Source of the DNA: Mixophyes australis
Taxonomy: Eukaryota > Chordata > Amphibia > Anura > Limnodynastidae
Reading direction: 5' to 3'
DNA: 64,000 bases
Assembly: GCA_036250195.1 (NCBI GenBank)
Contig: JAVHZZ010000002.1
Coordinates: 69,244,205 to 69,308,204 of the forward strand
Positions within the stretch are counted from its first letter, which is position 1. Each line of letters begins with the position of its first letter. The position numbers were made by a program, and so were the translations under genes. The notes beneath the pieces were generated by a model. It saw only the letters and a list, made by a program, of their open reading frames with translations, did no database searches and was not told the DNA's origin. Positions 21,148-31,734 of this stretch are shown here, piece after piece.

Positions 21148-21183
<36 letters not shown>
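21148..21183. repeat. (TA)n microsatellite
   Basis: About 18 TA units continuing directly from the LTR; right-hand remainder of the tract at 14642 and 15373. Confidence 0.93.
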
Positions 21184-21185
<2 letters not shown>

Positions 21186-21660
21186 TTTTGTTTTTTGGCA
21201 AAACTGCCCTTGTGTGTTTTGGTTTTGGATCCCGATTTTTTTTCTAAAATCCCTATTTTTTTTTGTTAAAATCACATATTTTTGCTTTTTTTCCCCTTAC
21301 ATTATTATTAACCTAAATAACACTAATTTTGCAATCAATTTTGACCACCTCACAGGTCACAATATTATTTTCATACACTTTCAAACAAAGACTGCAGCAA
21401 CCTGGCTGGATACTAAGCGACAGAGCAATGACTCAAACACACGGCAGTTCCTAGCACATCTAGGACACAATGCCACACAGCAGTGTCAGTAAAGAAAAGT
21501 GCTGCAAAATGGAATTGTCCTTGGATCATGAAATCAGTTATGGTTCATTTGATCGCTCCACCCGTTCCTTGGATAACTGTGGTAATTCTACAGCTAATAC
21601 ATGCCGACGAGCGTTCCACCCCCCCCCCCCCCCCCCCCCCCCTCCTAGGGATGTGTGCTT
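21184..21660. mobile_element. hAT end fragment with rRNA-derived piece
   Basis: 21184-21230 ('ttttggcaaaactgccc', 'ttttggttttggatc') resembles the TG-rich 3' end of the hAT at 2175 and 30160. 21480-21524 ('gaattgtccttgg') also occurs at ~22550 in the neighbouring hAT debris. Then the rRNA-like piece follows and a poly-C tract at ~21618-21642. Confidence 0.6.
21525..21617 (+). rRNA. 18S rRNA-like fragment, ~93 bp (not a gene)
   Basis: Starting 'atcatgaaatcagttatggt' and passing 'ttggataactgtggtaattc' to 'aatacatgccgacgagcg', it follows the 5' domain of vertebrate 18S rRNA, roughly nucleotides 80-180, with a few mismatches. It is preceded by hAT-type sequence and followed by poly-C, so it is a captured piece inside a repeat and cannot function as rRNA. 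Confidence 0.88.
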
Positions 21661-21926
21661 TTATCAGACCCAGACCAGTCCAGGGTGGCAGACAATGCAC
21701 TAAAAAGAGCCATTGTAATTCACAGAAAAAAGCTAGTTCATCACTGAGCTTCAAATCAGCCCCAATTTCCCAAAAATTATAATATAGTTAGGTACCTTTG
21801 ACGTAAAGTGCAGATTACAAACACTTTGTACAATACTGATGAAACAGCAGCAATGTGGAAGGTAATGCATATACACGTCTATTTAGACATCCATGCTTAC
21901 ATTACTTCTGCAAGCAATGTTGGGCC

Positions 21927-22258
21927 TGATTCATTAAGGGAAGTTAAGTAAAAAAAAATTGAGTAAGTAGTCTCCTGGACAAAACCATGTTACAATGCAG
22001 GGGGGGCAAATTAGTTTTCTATTTTGCACATAAGTTAAATACTGTCTGTTTTTTCATGTAGCACACAAATACTTGATAGCTTATTTGTACACTGAAATTT
22101 AAAGTTGATGTTTGTGTGCTACATGAAAAAAACAGACAGTAATTAACTTATGTGCAAAATAGAAAACAAATTTGCACCCCCTGCATTGTAATATGGTTTT
22201 GTCCAGGAGACTATTTACTAAGTTTTTTGACTTAACTTTCCTTAATGAATCAGGCTCG
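21927..22258. mobile_element. MITE, GGGCCTGATTCATTAAGG family
   Basis: A long inverted repeat: 'gcctgattcattaagg' at the left and 'ccttaatgaatcaggc' at the right, with further matching arms ('gtctcctggacaaaaccatg' against 'atggttttgtccaggagac', and 'tttgcacataagttaa' against 'ttaacttatgtgcaaa'). Non-coding. Relatives at 36192-36497 and 39146-39742. Confidence 0.88.
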
Positions 22259-22299
22259 TTGTTCTTTGTTAATAAAACTGTTGTCTTTATACCTTCAAA

Positions 22300-22715
22300 A
22301 AAATTAAAAATAATCCTCCACCATTCTTTGGATGTTGATAGTTGATTGTAGGATCAGGTGGAGTTACAGCAGAGGTGTCACTAATTCTGGTCAATTCTTT
22401 TACAGTAGAAAAAAACAGATGTCAAAATGTTGTGCTGAGTCATCTGCATCATCAATGGGTGTCTAAGATTTTTGCAAAGCACACAACAGTATATTGCACA
22501 TGTAGGTAACATTGGCACACAGCGGTAGTTGAAAGGAAGAGTGGTGCAAGATTGAATTGTCCTTGGGCCCTCGCACCCACCCTTATGTTGGATTTTAAAA
22601 TGGACATGCACACTTTAACAAACCAAGCACTGATGTGCTTGGTTTGTTTGGGTCCCCACAAAACAAGCTAACAATCGCCTTAAGGCACCTAAGGTAACAG
22701 TGCTGTTAATGAACT
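22300..22715 (-). pseudogene. Diverged second copy of hAT transposase 3' part
   Basis: 22310-22470 matches 23100-23240 in the same orientation ('tttggatgttgatag', 'caaaatgttgtgctgagtca') with small indels. 22480-22715 is the 3' non-coding part of such an element ('gaattgtccttgggccctcg'). No useful frame remains. Confidence 0.7.
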
Positions 22716-23669
22716 CTACTGTGGCAAGATATTTTTGTCATCATCCTCAGCCTCATCCTGACCCTCATCATCCTCACACATTATTAATTCATCACCGCTG
22801 GAATCCACCATTACAGAAGTCTCAGTATTTTGATGTAATTGGCGGGAAAGGCCTTCCTCGTTGAACTTGAAGTTCAGTTTTATGAACATCATCTTTTCCA
22901 CATTTTGAGGAAGTAGCCTCCTACGCCAATCACTGTCAAGGTTCCTGGATGTGCCGAAAACTCTTTCCGAGAACACACTGAAGGGTGGGCAGCTTAGGCA
23001 GTGCAAATCGAGTTGGTACATGGGTCTCCAAATTCCCTTTTTTTCCTCCCAGTATGTAAAGAGACTGTCTGATGTGCCTATTTCTATGCTGTCGTGAAAA
23101 TCATCCTCCAACATCCTTTGGATGTTGATAGTAGGATCAGGTGGAGTTACGGCAGAGGTGTCACGTTTTTTGGTCAATTCTTTTAGACCAGACCAGATGT
23201 CAAAATGTTGTGCTGAGTCATCTGCATCATCCCTGGGTCTCTTGGGAAAGCTAAGTTTTTTCCTAGCAGCAGTTGACTGAGAAACTGAAGGAGGAGATGC
23301 CATCCTGTCACATAACACTTGAGCTGTCATCTTGCTGACCAGGACCTCCTTGCATCTCTACAGATCTGGGTCAGTTGTAAACAAATAGAAAACATATCTC
23401 TTAAACTGACACAGTCGCCAAAATGTAGTGATCCGATTTCAAGATTTTGATAACACTTGGATTCTGACAAAGCGAATAAAGTACTTGATTTACAATTCCG
23501 ACACACTTAGCATAATTGCTTTGTTTAATCTCCTTCAATTTCTCAAGCTGCTTTTCCAAAAGTCTAATTAAGGGAATCACTTAACTCAAGCTAGCAGTGT
23601 CTGAATTCACTTCACAGGTGACTACTTTGAATGGTTTCAGCACCTTGCACAGCACGGAAAGTATTCTCC
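22716..23669 (-). pseudogene. hAT transposase C-terminal half, broken
   Basis: The 204-codon frame 23330-22716 carries a hAT dimerisation domain: YWEEKKGIWRPMYQLDLHCL, then SVFSERVFGTSRNLDSDWRR and LLPQNVEKMMFIKLNF, followed by an acidic tail. Upstream to ~23669 the minus strand reads, with stops, as the preceding domain (LSVLCKVLKPF ... SDTASLS ... VIPLIRLLEK). That part matches the transposase at 56077-57165, so the two copies overlap and together cover most of the protein. It is cut at 23669 by the higher-order repeat. Confidence 0.85.
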
Positions 23670-25008
23670 ACTTAAATAGGAGTATTACTAACTACCTATG
23701 AATATTACCATTTAAAATTCAACAAAAGCTAACAAAGAATGATTGAATATAAAATATAGCATATCAACTTTAAAGAGAAAGAAGAGCAACAAAGAATTCT
23801 TGTACCAGGGGACGCCGGGCAGGCGTCTCTTGAACCTCAGGACGGACAGTCTTGTCTGGAACATTTGGGCACAGGACAGACCTCTCTAAAAAATCAGGAG
23901 GTAGGTCTGCCTCTTGGACATCCAGACATAGATCAGTCTTATCCATAACCTTGGCATGCTTGAAAGTCCTCTGTTGAAGCTCAAGGTATAGTTGCAGTGC
24001 TCTCTGGTACCTCTGGATGCTTTGTAGTTTCTTCTGGACACTCTGGGTCTGGGGCAGTTCTCTTTGGAACCGTCAAGCACAAGGCAGACCTTTCTGGAAT
24101 CTCAGGAGATAGGCAGTCCTCTCTGGAACCTTTAGACTGATCTGCCCCAGGTCTCAGAGAAGACTGTCTCTTGAACCTATGGGCGCAGACCAAATCTCTC
24201 TTTAACCCCTGAAAGCTTGGTAGTCCTCTATGGAATCTAAAGGCACAAAGCCATCCTTTCCTGAACCTTAAAGTGCAGGATAGTCCTCTCCACAACATTA
24301 GAGAACAGAGTAGACATCTCTTTAAACTCAGGACAGAAGGCAGACCTCTCTGAAATCTCAGGGTGCACAAAAGTCCTCTCTGGAACTGCAGACCACAGAA
24401 GAGTCCTCTCTTAAACCTTAGAGCACTGTGCAAGGCTCTCTGGAGAATCTGTACTGTTCTTCATGAGGTCTCTGAGAGGACTTCTTCTGGAATTACTGGA
24501 GGCAGTAAAGTCCTCTCTTGAACGTTTGAGTGCAGGGCAGTCCATTTCTGGTTTGTCAGGAAAAAGCACAGGCCTCTAAAAAGAGCCACGGTTAAGGACA
24601 TGCCCTTCCCCCAAAAAGAGGATCCACCCTCCCAATGCCCTCTGTTCCTCTTCTTGGGGGTAGGGGGTGTCTTTAAAAGTAAGACAACACATACACTTAA
24701 ATAGGAGTATTACTAACTAGCTGTGAATATTAGCATTTAAAGATCAACAAATGCTAACAAAGGGGCATACTCAATTGTGAGTTTTCCGCGCCGCGGAAAA
24801 ACTAGTACCGTTAATACGGTAATAGGTAGCTGGAATCCAGCGAGAAAATTACCGTATTAACTGTTTTTACACGCACTATTACCGTATTAACGGTAATAGT
24901 GCGTCGAGCGCAAGATTTTTGGCGTTTCCGCCGACAATATGCCCCAAAGAATGATTGAATATAAAATATAGCATACTAACTTTAAAGAAAAAGAAGAGTG
25001 TTATAGGA
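23670..25008. repeat. Higher-order repeat, unit 1 and start of unit 2
   Basis: A ~1-kb unit opens with an AT-rich lead ('aggagtattactaactacct', 'gaatataaaatatagcat'), then ~25-30 bp degenerate subrepeats of the type 'gtcctctctggaacctcagg', and closes with 'cctcttcttgggggtagg'. Unit 1 is 23670-24660. Unit 2 starts at 24661 but breaks off at ~25008 at 'aagaagag'. The 150-codon minus-strand frame (LRFQRGLLC-like) is repeat translation. Confidence 0.85.
24762..24945. mobile_element. MITE with GGGGCATA ends, 3-bp duplication proven by an empty site
   Basis: 184 bp starting GGGGCATACTCAATTG and ending CAATATGCCCC, with inner palindromes 'ttttccgcgccgcggaaaa' and one centred on 'ttaccgtattaacggtaa'. 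Flanked by 'aaa' on each side. The same spot in the repeat copy near 28383 reads 'gctaacaaagaatgattg' without the insert. Confidence 0.88.
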
Positions 25009-25293
25009 TCCTGGGATCCGCCATAATAATGATACAATGCCTTCGATCTTATTAATAACCAATCTCATTAATTATTGGGATATAATGCAATTTGCGTCTT
25101 TTTCGCTATTTTAGTCACGTCAAATAAAACGCACCCATGACATCTCAGATGTACTTTAGAGGCATTATTTCACTCAACCTTTTGAGGTTTCGCCTAATAC
25201 CATGGCAACCATAAACAAGGTGTCCCAGTTGTTATGCTTGCGCATCCCTACTAGAAATCCATAGACTTACGCGATTCCTGTGTTTGACAAGGC

Positions 25294-25363
<70 letters not shown>

Positions 25364-25663
25364 CTCGCCTAAATATTACACAGATATCCCACAATTGTGT
25401 TAATCGCTAAACAAATACCAATCTATCATTTACCTCACTATACTGCATTATCTATATAAACATCCATTCATCCTATTCATTCTAGTTATCTAAACATACA
25501 AAACAGGCATAAGGATACAAGTCTTTTACTTTACAACATAAATGCATACATACAATACAGATAATACTTTATAGATTAAACAGACAATGCTACAACTTCA
25601 GAAGTAAATACATAATATCCTATTCTGTTGTGTGTGTGTGTGTATATTTACTAGTGTATATGC
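25009..25663. other. Intron with (TA)n, no gene
   Basis: AT-rich. (TA)n at 25293-25356 with one break, and a (TG)n tract at ~25627-25644. No gene or transposon end recognised. Confidence 0.6.
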
Positions 25664-27087
25664 CAGTGGTTCCCAAACTTTTGCAGTTCGCGGCACTTAG
25701 AGTCTCCAAATTTTTTCAAGGCACCCCTCCAAAATAATTACTGAGCAGTCCTGTTTTAGAAGTAGTTGGGTCAAAAAATTGTAATAAGTATTTAGGTCAC
25801 GACAAAAATACTTAATTAGTTGTATGCAAAAATGCCCCTCTGCATCCAGGCACACTGCCCCCTCTGCATCCAGGCACACTGCCCCCTCTGCATCCAGGCA
25901 CTCTGCCCCCTCTGCATCCAGGCACTCTGCCCCCTCTGCACCCAGGCACTCTGCCCCCTCTGCACCCAGGCACTCTGCCCCCTCTGCATCCAGGCACTCT
26001 GCCCCCTCTGTCACGCTGTCCCCTCCTCTGCCCTCTGTCACGCTGTCCCCTCCTCTGCCCTCTGTCACGCTGCCCCCCCTCCTCTGCCCTCTGTCACGCT
26101 GCCCCCTCTGCCCTCTGTCACACTGCCCCCTCTGCCCTCTGTCCCCTCTGTCCCCCTCCTCTGCCCTCTGTCACGCTGTCCCCTCCTCTGCCCTCTGTCA
26201 CGCTGTCCCCTTCTCTGCCCTCTGCCATGCTGTCCCCCTCCTCTACCCCCAGGCACGCTGCCCCCTCTGCAGCCCACTGTCCCCCTCTGCTGCACCCCTG
26301 CGCTGTCACACTGTCCCCCTCCGCTGTCACACTGTCCCCCTCTGCTGCCCCACTGTCCACCTCTGCTGCCCCACTGTCCCCCTCTGCTGCCCCACTGTCC
26401 CCCTCTGCTGCCACCTGTCCCCCTCCACTGTCCCCCTCTGCTGCCACACTGTCCCCGTCTGCTGTCCACTGTCCCCCTCCGCTGCCACCTGTCCCCCTCC
26501 GCTGTCACCCTGTCCCCCTCTGCTGTCACCCTGTCCCCCTCTGCTGTCCACACTGTCCCCCTCCGCTTCCACACTGTCCCCCTCCGCTGTCACACTGTCC
26601 CCCTCCGCTGTCACACTGTCCCCATCCGCTGTCACACTGTCCCCCTCCGCTTCCACACTGTTTCCCTCCGCTTCCACACTGTCCCCCTCCGCTGTCCACT
26701 GTCCCCCTCCGCTGTCCACTGTGCTCCTCCGCTGTCCACACTGTCCCCCTCCGCTTCCACACTGTCCCCCTCCGCTTCCACACTGTCCCCCTCCGCTTCC
26801 ACACCGTCCCCCTCCGCTTCTACACTGTCCCCCTCCGGTGCCACCATCCTTTTCACTCTGCCCCACGCCAGACATAAATAAAAGAGAAGACAGAAACTTA
26901 CCAATCAGCGCGGCGCTGGGACACAGCAGCCTCCTCTCTCCCGCAGCTGTCACTGAATATAGACGTCAGTGACAAGCTGCTGCGGGAGAGAGGCGGCTTC
27001 TCTTTTTTTTTATGTCTGGCCCGCGGCACCCCAGTGACAGCGCCGCGGCACCCCTGGGAGCCGCGGCGCACACTTTGGGAACCGCCG
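25664..27087. mobile_element. Non-autonomous hAT filled by a pyrimidine-rich minisatellite
   Basis: Starts CAGTGGTTCCCAAACTTTTG and ends CACACTTTGGGAACCGCCG, a TIR of the Charlie-like hAT kind. The flanks are identical 8-bp repeats gtatatgc (25656-25663 and 27088-27095). Only ~170 bp on the left and ~220 bp on the right are ordinary hAT sequence; the centre is tandem repeat. Sister element at 41441-43462 in inverse orientation. Confidence 0.92.
25837..26870. repeat. Compound minisatellite inside the hAT
   Basis: Seven 24-bp units of type 'gccccctctgcatccaggca' (25837-26006) pass into 'cctctgccctctgtcacgct' units and then into ~21-26 bp units of type 'ctgtccccctccgcttccac'. One strand is strongly C+T rich. 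The 353-, 382- and 216-codon frames here are repeat translation. Confidence 0.95.
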
Positions 27088-27208
27088 GTATATGCTGTAA
27101 GAGAAATGTATATGAGTATTTCATCAGTATTGCTCAATCATGTTGTGTGTATAGAGACAGAGAATGAATGTGTTTTAAGGATGCATGTGTGTATGCCATG
27201 TGTTGTAC

Positions 27209-29600
27209 AGGGGGTGTCTTCAGAAGTAAGACAACACATACACTTATAGAAAAGTATTACTAACTACCTGTGAATATTCGCATTTAAAATTCAACAAATG
27301 ATAACAAAGAATTATTAAATATAAAATATAGCATACTAACTTTAAAGAAAAAAAAGAGCAACAAAAAATTCTGGTACCTGAGGATGCCGGGCAGGCGTCT
27401 CTTGATCCTCAGGGCGGAGGCCAGTCTTGTCTGGGAACTTTTGGGCACAGGACAGAGCTCTCTAGAAAATCAGGACATAGGTCAGTCCTCTCTGGACTCT
27501 TGGGACTGTTCTGCCCCAGGTCTCAGAGAGGACTGCCTCTTGAACATACAGACTCAGATCAGTCTTATCCTTAAACTTGACATGATTGGTAGTCCTCTGT
27601 TGAAACTCAAGACATAGTTGTAGTGCTCTCTGGTATGTTTGGATGCTTTGTAGTTCCTTATGGATTATCTGGGTGTGGAGCAGTTCTCTCCGGGACCGTT
27701 GAGTACAAGGCAGACCTTTCTGAAATTTTAGGAGCTAGGCAGTCCTCTCTGGAACCTTGAAACTGATCTGCCCCAGGTCTCAGAGAAGACTGCCTCTTGA
27801 ACATAGTGGTGCAGACCAATCCTCTCTTCAACCTCTGGAAGCTTGTAGTCCTCTCTGGAATCTAAGGGCGCAGAGTCGTCATCTCTGGAACTTTAAAGTG
27901 CAGGGTATACCTCTCCAGAAAGTTAGAGAACAGGATAGATATCTTTATAAACTCAGGACAGAAGTCAGACCTCTCTGAAATCTCAGGGTGCACGAAAGTC
28001 CTCTCTGGAACTGCAGACCACAGAAGGTTCCTCTCTTAAACATTAGAGCACTGTGCAAGCCTCTCTGGAGAATCTTGTCTGCTCTTCATGAGGTCTCTGA
28101 GAGGACTTCTTCTGGAATTTCTGGAGGCAGTAAAGTCCTCTCTTGAACGTTTCAGTGCAGGGCAGTCCATTTCCGGTTTGTCAGGAAAATGCACGGGCCT
28201 CTAAAAAGAGCCATGGTTAAGGACATGCCCTTCCCCCAAGAAGAGGATCCACCCTGCCAATGCCCTCTGTTCCTCTTCTTGGGGGTAGGTGGTGCCTTCA
28301 AAAGTAAGACAACACATACACTTAAATAAGAGTATTATTAACTACCTGATAATAATAGAATTTAAAAATCAACAAATGCTAACAAAGAATGATTGAATAT
28401 AAAATATAGCATACAAACTTTAAAGCAAAAGAAGAGCAACAAAGAATTCTGGTACCTGAGCATGCCGAGCAGGCGTCTCTTAAACCTCAGGACGGAGGGC
28501 AGTTTTCTCTGGAACCTTTGGGCACAGGACAGACCTCTCTAGAAAATCAGGATGTTGGTCAGTCCTCTCTGGACTCTTGGGACTGTTCTGCCCCAGGGCT
28601 CAGAGAGGACTGCCTCTTGAACATCCAGACTCAGATCAGTCTTATCCTTAAACTTGACATGATTGGTAGTCCTCTGTTGAAACTCAAGGCATAGTTGCAG
28701 TGCTCTCTGGTATGTTTGGATGCTTTGTAGTTCCTTATGGATAATCTGGGTGTGGAGCAGTTTTCTCCGGATCCATTGAGTACAAGGCAGATCTTTCTGA
28801 AATCTCAAGAGATAGGCAGTCCTCTCTGGAACCTTGAAACTGATCTGCCCCAGTTCTCAGAGAAGACTGCCTCTTGAACATAGGGGTGCAGGCCAATCCT
28901 CTCTTTAACCTCTGGAAGCTTGGTATTCCTCTCTGGAATCTAAGGGCGCATAGTCATTCTGTCTGGAATCTTAAAGTGCAGGGTAATCCTCTCCAGAACC
29001 TTAGTAAACAGAGTAGATATCTCTTTAAACTCAGGACAGAAGTCCTGAAGCAGACCTCTCTAAAATCTCCGGGTGCACTGTAGTCCTCTCTGGAACCTTA
29101 GAGCACTGTGCAAGCCTCTCTGGAGAATCTGTACTGTCCTTTTGAGTTCTCTGAGAGGACATCTTCTGGAAATTAAGGAAACAGTAAAGTCCTTTCTTGA
29201 ACGTCTGGGTGCAGGGCAGTCAGTTTCTGGAATGTCAGGGTGAAGCGCAGGCTTCTATAAAGGATCATGGCCAGTCCCCATTTGAACCTCAGGAGGGAGA
29301 GCAGTTTTGTCTGCAACCTTAGAGCAGAGGGCAAGTCTCTCTAGAAAAACAAGAAATAGTGCCACTTGATCATACGTGCATAGATCAATCCTATCCTTAA
29401 CCTTGAGATTCTTTGTAGTCCTCTCTAAAAACTCAATGCACAGGGCAGTCAGTACTCACTGAAATCTTAGGGTCCGGGGCAATCCTGTTTGGAACCTCAG
29501 GATGCTTTGTAGTCATTTCTGGAAACTCCAAGAGCACTCATTTCTGGAACCTGAGGGCAATCCTCTTTGAAACTTCTGGCCCTCACTGCTCAAGGTCTCT
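27209..29600. repeat. Higher-order repeat, further units
   Basis: Two more units, 27209-28285 and 28286 to ~29600, with the same AT-rich lead, 'cctctctggaa' subrepeats and 'cctcttcttggggg' close as at 23670. Units are ~1.08 kb; the last is longer and frays. By eye the units are much alike, with local indels. Confidence 0.85.
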
Positions 29601-30159
29601 GAGAGGAATGCTTCTGTTAAAATGACTTAAACCCATCTGTCTAATATTAATTAGCCCAAAATCTGAACCTATCTAATTCTAGCTTTCGCAATAGACCTAA
29701 CCACCCTACCAAAGTAATAGTTCTAAGAAAGACCCTATAGAATAAAAGCCATCTCACTAGAACTATTACTTTGGTAGGGTGGTTTCTCTACAGTAGTTAT
29801 AATGTGCAGGACTAATCTCTAAATTAACAATCAGTCTGTCTGTTTTAAACAGCTTGACTTTTCCTGCCAATTGAGATAATGTGATGGGTACTTTTCAATC
29901 CACTCCACTCTGATGCAATTTATATCGCTCGGCACAACAGAGCTTCTATTTACACCTGAGGAAATTGCATTCATCATAGTTGATAAGTTCACAAATCGCT
30001 TGGACCATACGATTTGTCTGACACATTAGCACAAATGTATAATGTGCAGTGTCTTAATTTCTCATTGACCCAGAATCAGCCATATTAGTCCCATACTGTA
30101 ATCATTATAAAGAAGGTCAACGCTATTTATAGCTAGGGGTTTCCCCTCACTATATTAAC
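29601..30159. other. Intron with a perfect 26-bp hairpin, otherwise nothing seen
   Basis: Arms at 29699-29724 and 29759-29784 are exact reverse complements ('accctaccaaagtaatagtt' core) around a 34-base loop. No ends of a larger element were found. Confidence 0.75.
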
Positions 30160-30509
30160 TAGAGATGGGCGGGTCCGGTTCTCCGAGAACCGAACCCACC
30201 CGAACTTTGGGTATCCGAGTACCGAGCTGAGCAGCTCGGTACTCTCCCGCCCATTCCGAATCCAAATCGAGGCCGAACGTCATTGTGACGTCGTCGAATC
30301 TCGGGGCTCGGTTCTCGCGATACTTCAACTTTATAAATACACGCCTCCACAGCAATCCATCGCCATTTGACAGAGGGAGAGAGCAGGGTGTAGTCATAGG
30401 CTAATTAGAGCAGGGACAGAGAATACAATATTGTTCTTGCAATTGCTCTAACCAAAATCGCTAGTGCAGAGAGGAGGATAGAGGTTTATTATTTTTTCTT
30501 CATATTTGG

Positions 30510-31734
30510 CACTCCCCAGCGCTTTTGGGGTGTCCCCCATAATTGTGCATTAATATTTCTGGCTATCAAAAGTCATATCTGTCAGCAGTATCTACTAAAT
30601 AATTTGTAGCACACCTCAGTGCTTTTGGGGTGTCCTCCCTAATTGTGCATTAATATTTCTGGCTGTCAAAAGTCATATCTGTCAGCAGTATCTACTAAAT
30701 AATTTGTAGCACTCCTCAGTGTTTTTGGGGTGTCCTCCCTAATTGTGCATTAATATTTCTGGCTGTCAAAAGTCATATCTGTCAGCAGTATCTACTAAAT
30801 AATTTTTAGCACTCCTCAGTGTTTTTGGGGTGTCCTCCCTAATTGTGCATTAATATTTCTGGCTGTCAAAAGTCATATCTGTCAGCAGTATCTACTAAAT
30901 AATTTTTAGCACTCCTCAGTGTTTTTGGGGTGTCCTCCCTAATTGTGCATTAATATTTCTGGCTGTCAAAAGTCATATCTGTCAGCAGTATCTACTAAAT
31001 AATTTTTAGCACTCCTCAGTGTTTTTGGGGTGTCCTCCCTAATTGTGCATTAATATTTCTGGCTGTCAAAAGTCATATCTGTCAGCAGTATCTACTAAAT
31101 AATTTTTAGCACTCCTCAGTGTTTTTGGGGTGTCCTCCCTAATTGTGCATTAATATTTCTGGCTGTCAAAAGTCATATCTGTCAGCAGTATCTACTAAAT
31201 AATTTTTAGCACTCCTCAGTGTTTTTGGGGTGTCCTCCTTAATTGTGCATTAATATTTCTGGCTGTCAAAAGTCATATCTGTCAGCAGTATCTACTAAAT
31301 AATTTTTAGCACTCCTCAGTGTTTTTGGGGTGTCCTCCCTAATTGTGCATTAATATTTCTGGCTGTCAAAAGTCATATCTGTCAGCAGTATCTACTAAAT
31401 AATTTTTAGCACTCCTCAGTGTTTTTGGGGTGTCCTCCCTAATTGTGCATTAATATTTCTGGCTGTCAAAAGTCATATCTGTCAGCAGTATCTACTAAAT
31501 AATTTTTAGCACTCCTCCGTGTTTTTGGGGTGTCCTCCCTAATTGTGCATTAATATTTCTGGCTGTCAAAAGTCATATCTGTCAGCAGTATCTACTAAAT
31601 AATTTTTAGCACTCCTCAGTGCTTTTGGGGTGTCCTCCCTAATTGTGCATTAATATTTCTGGCTGTCAAAAGTCATAACTGTCAGCAGAATCTACTAAAT
31701 AATTTTTAGCACTCCCCAGTGGTTTGCGCTCAGA
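30510..31734. repeat. Twelve head-to-tail 100-bp repeats
   Basis: Units start with 'cactcctcagtgtttttggg' at 30510, 30610, 30710 and so on to 31610, each exactly 100 bp, with very few substitutions; a partial 13th precedes the ORF. The sister element at 2175 has only two diverged ~117-bp units in this place. Confidence 0.97.

Noticed and set aside
21525..21617. A genuine rRNA gene
   Set aside because: Only ~93 bp of 18S-like sequence, bounded by transposon sequence and poly-C; no rDNA context.
23981..24433. 150-codon ORF with LRFQRGLLC-like periodic protein
   Set aside because: It follows the ~30-bp subrepeats of the higher-order repeat and is not kept open in the other units.
25820..26972. 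ORFs of 353, 382 and 216 codons on + and several on -
   Set aside because: Same reason: an array of 'ctgtccccctc' units open in every frame, inside the hAT with intact target duplication.
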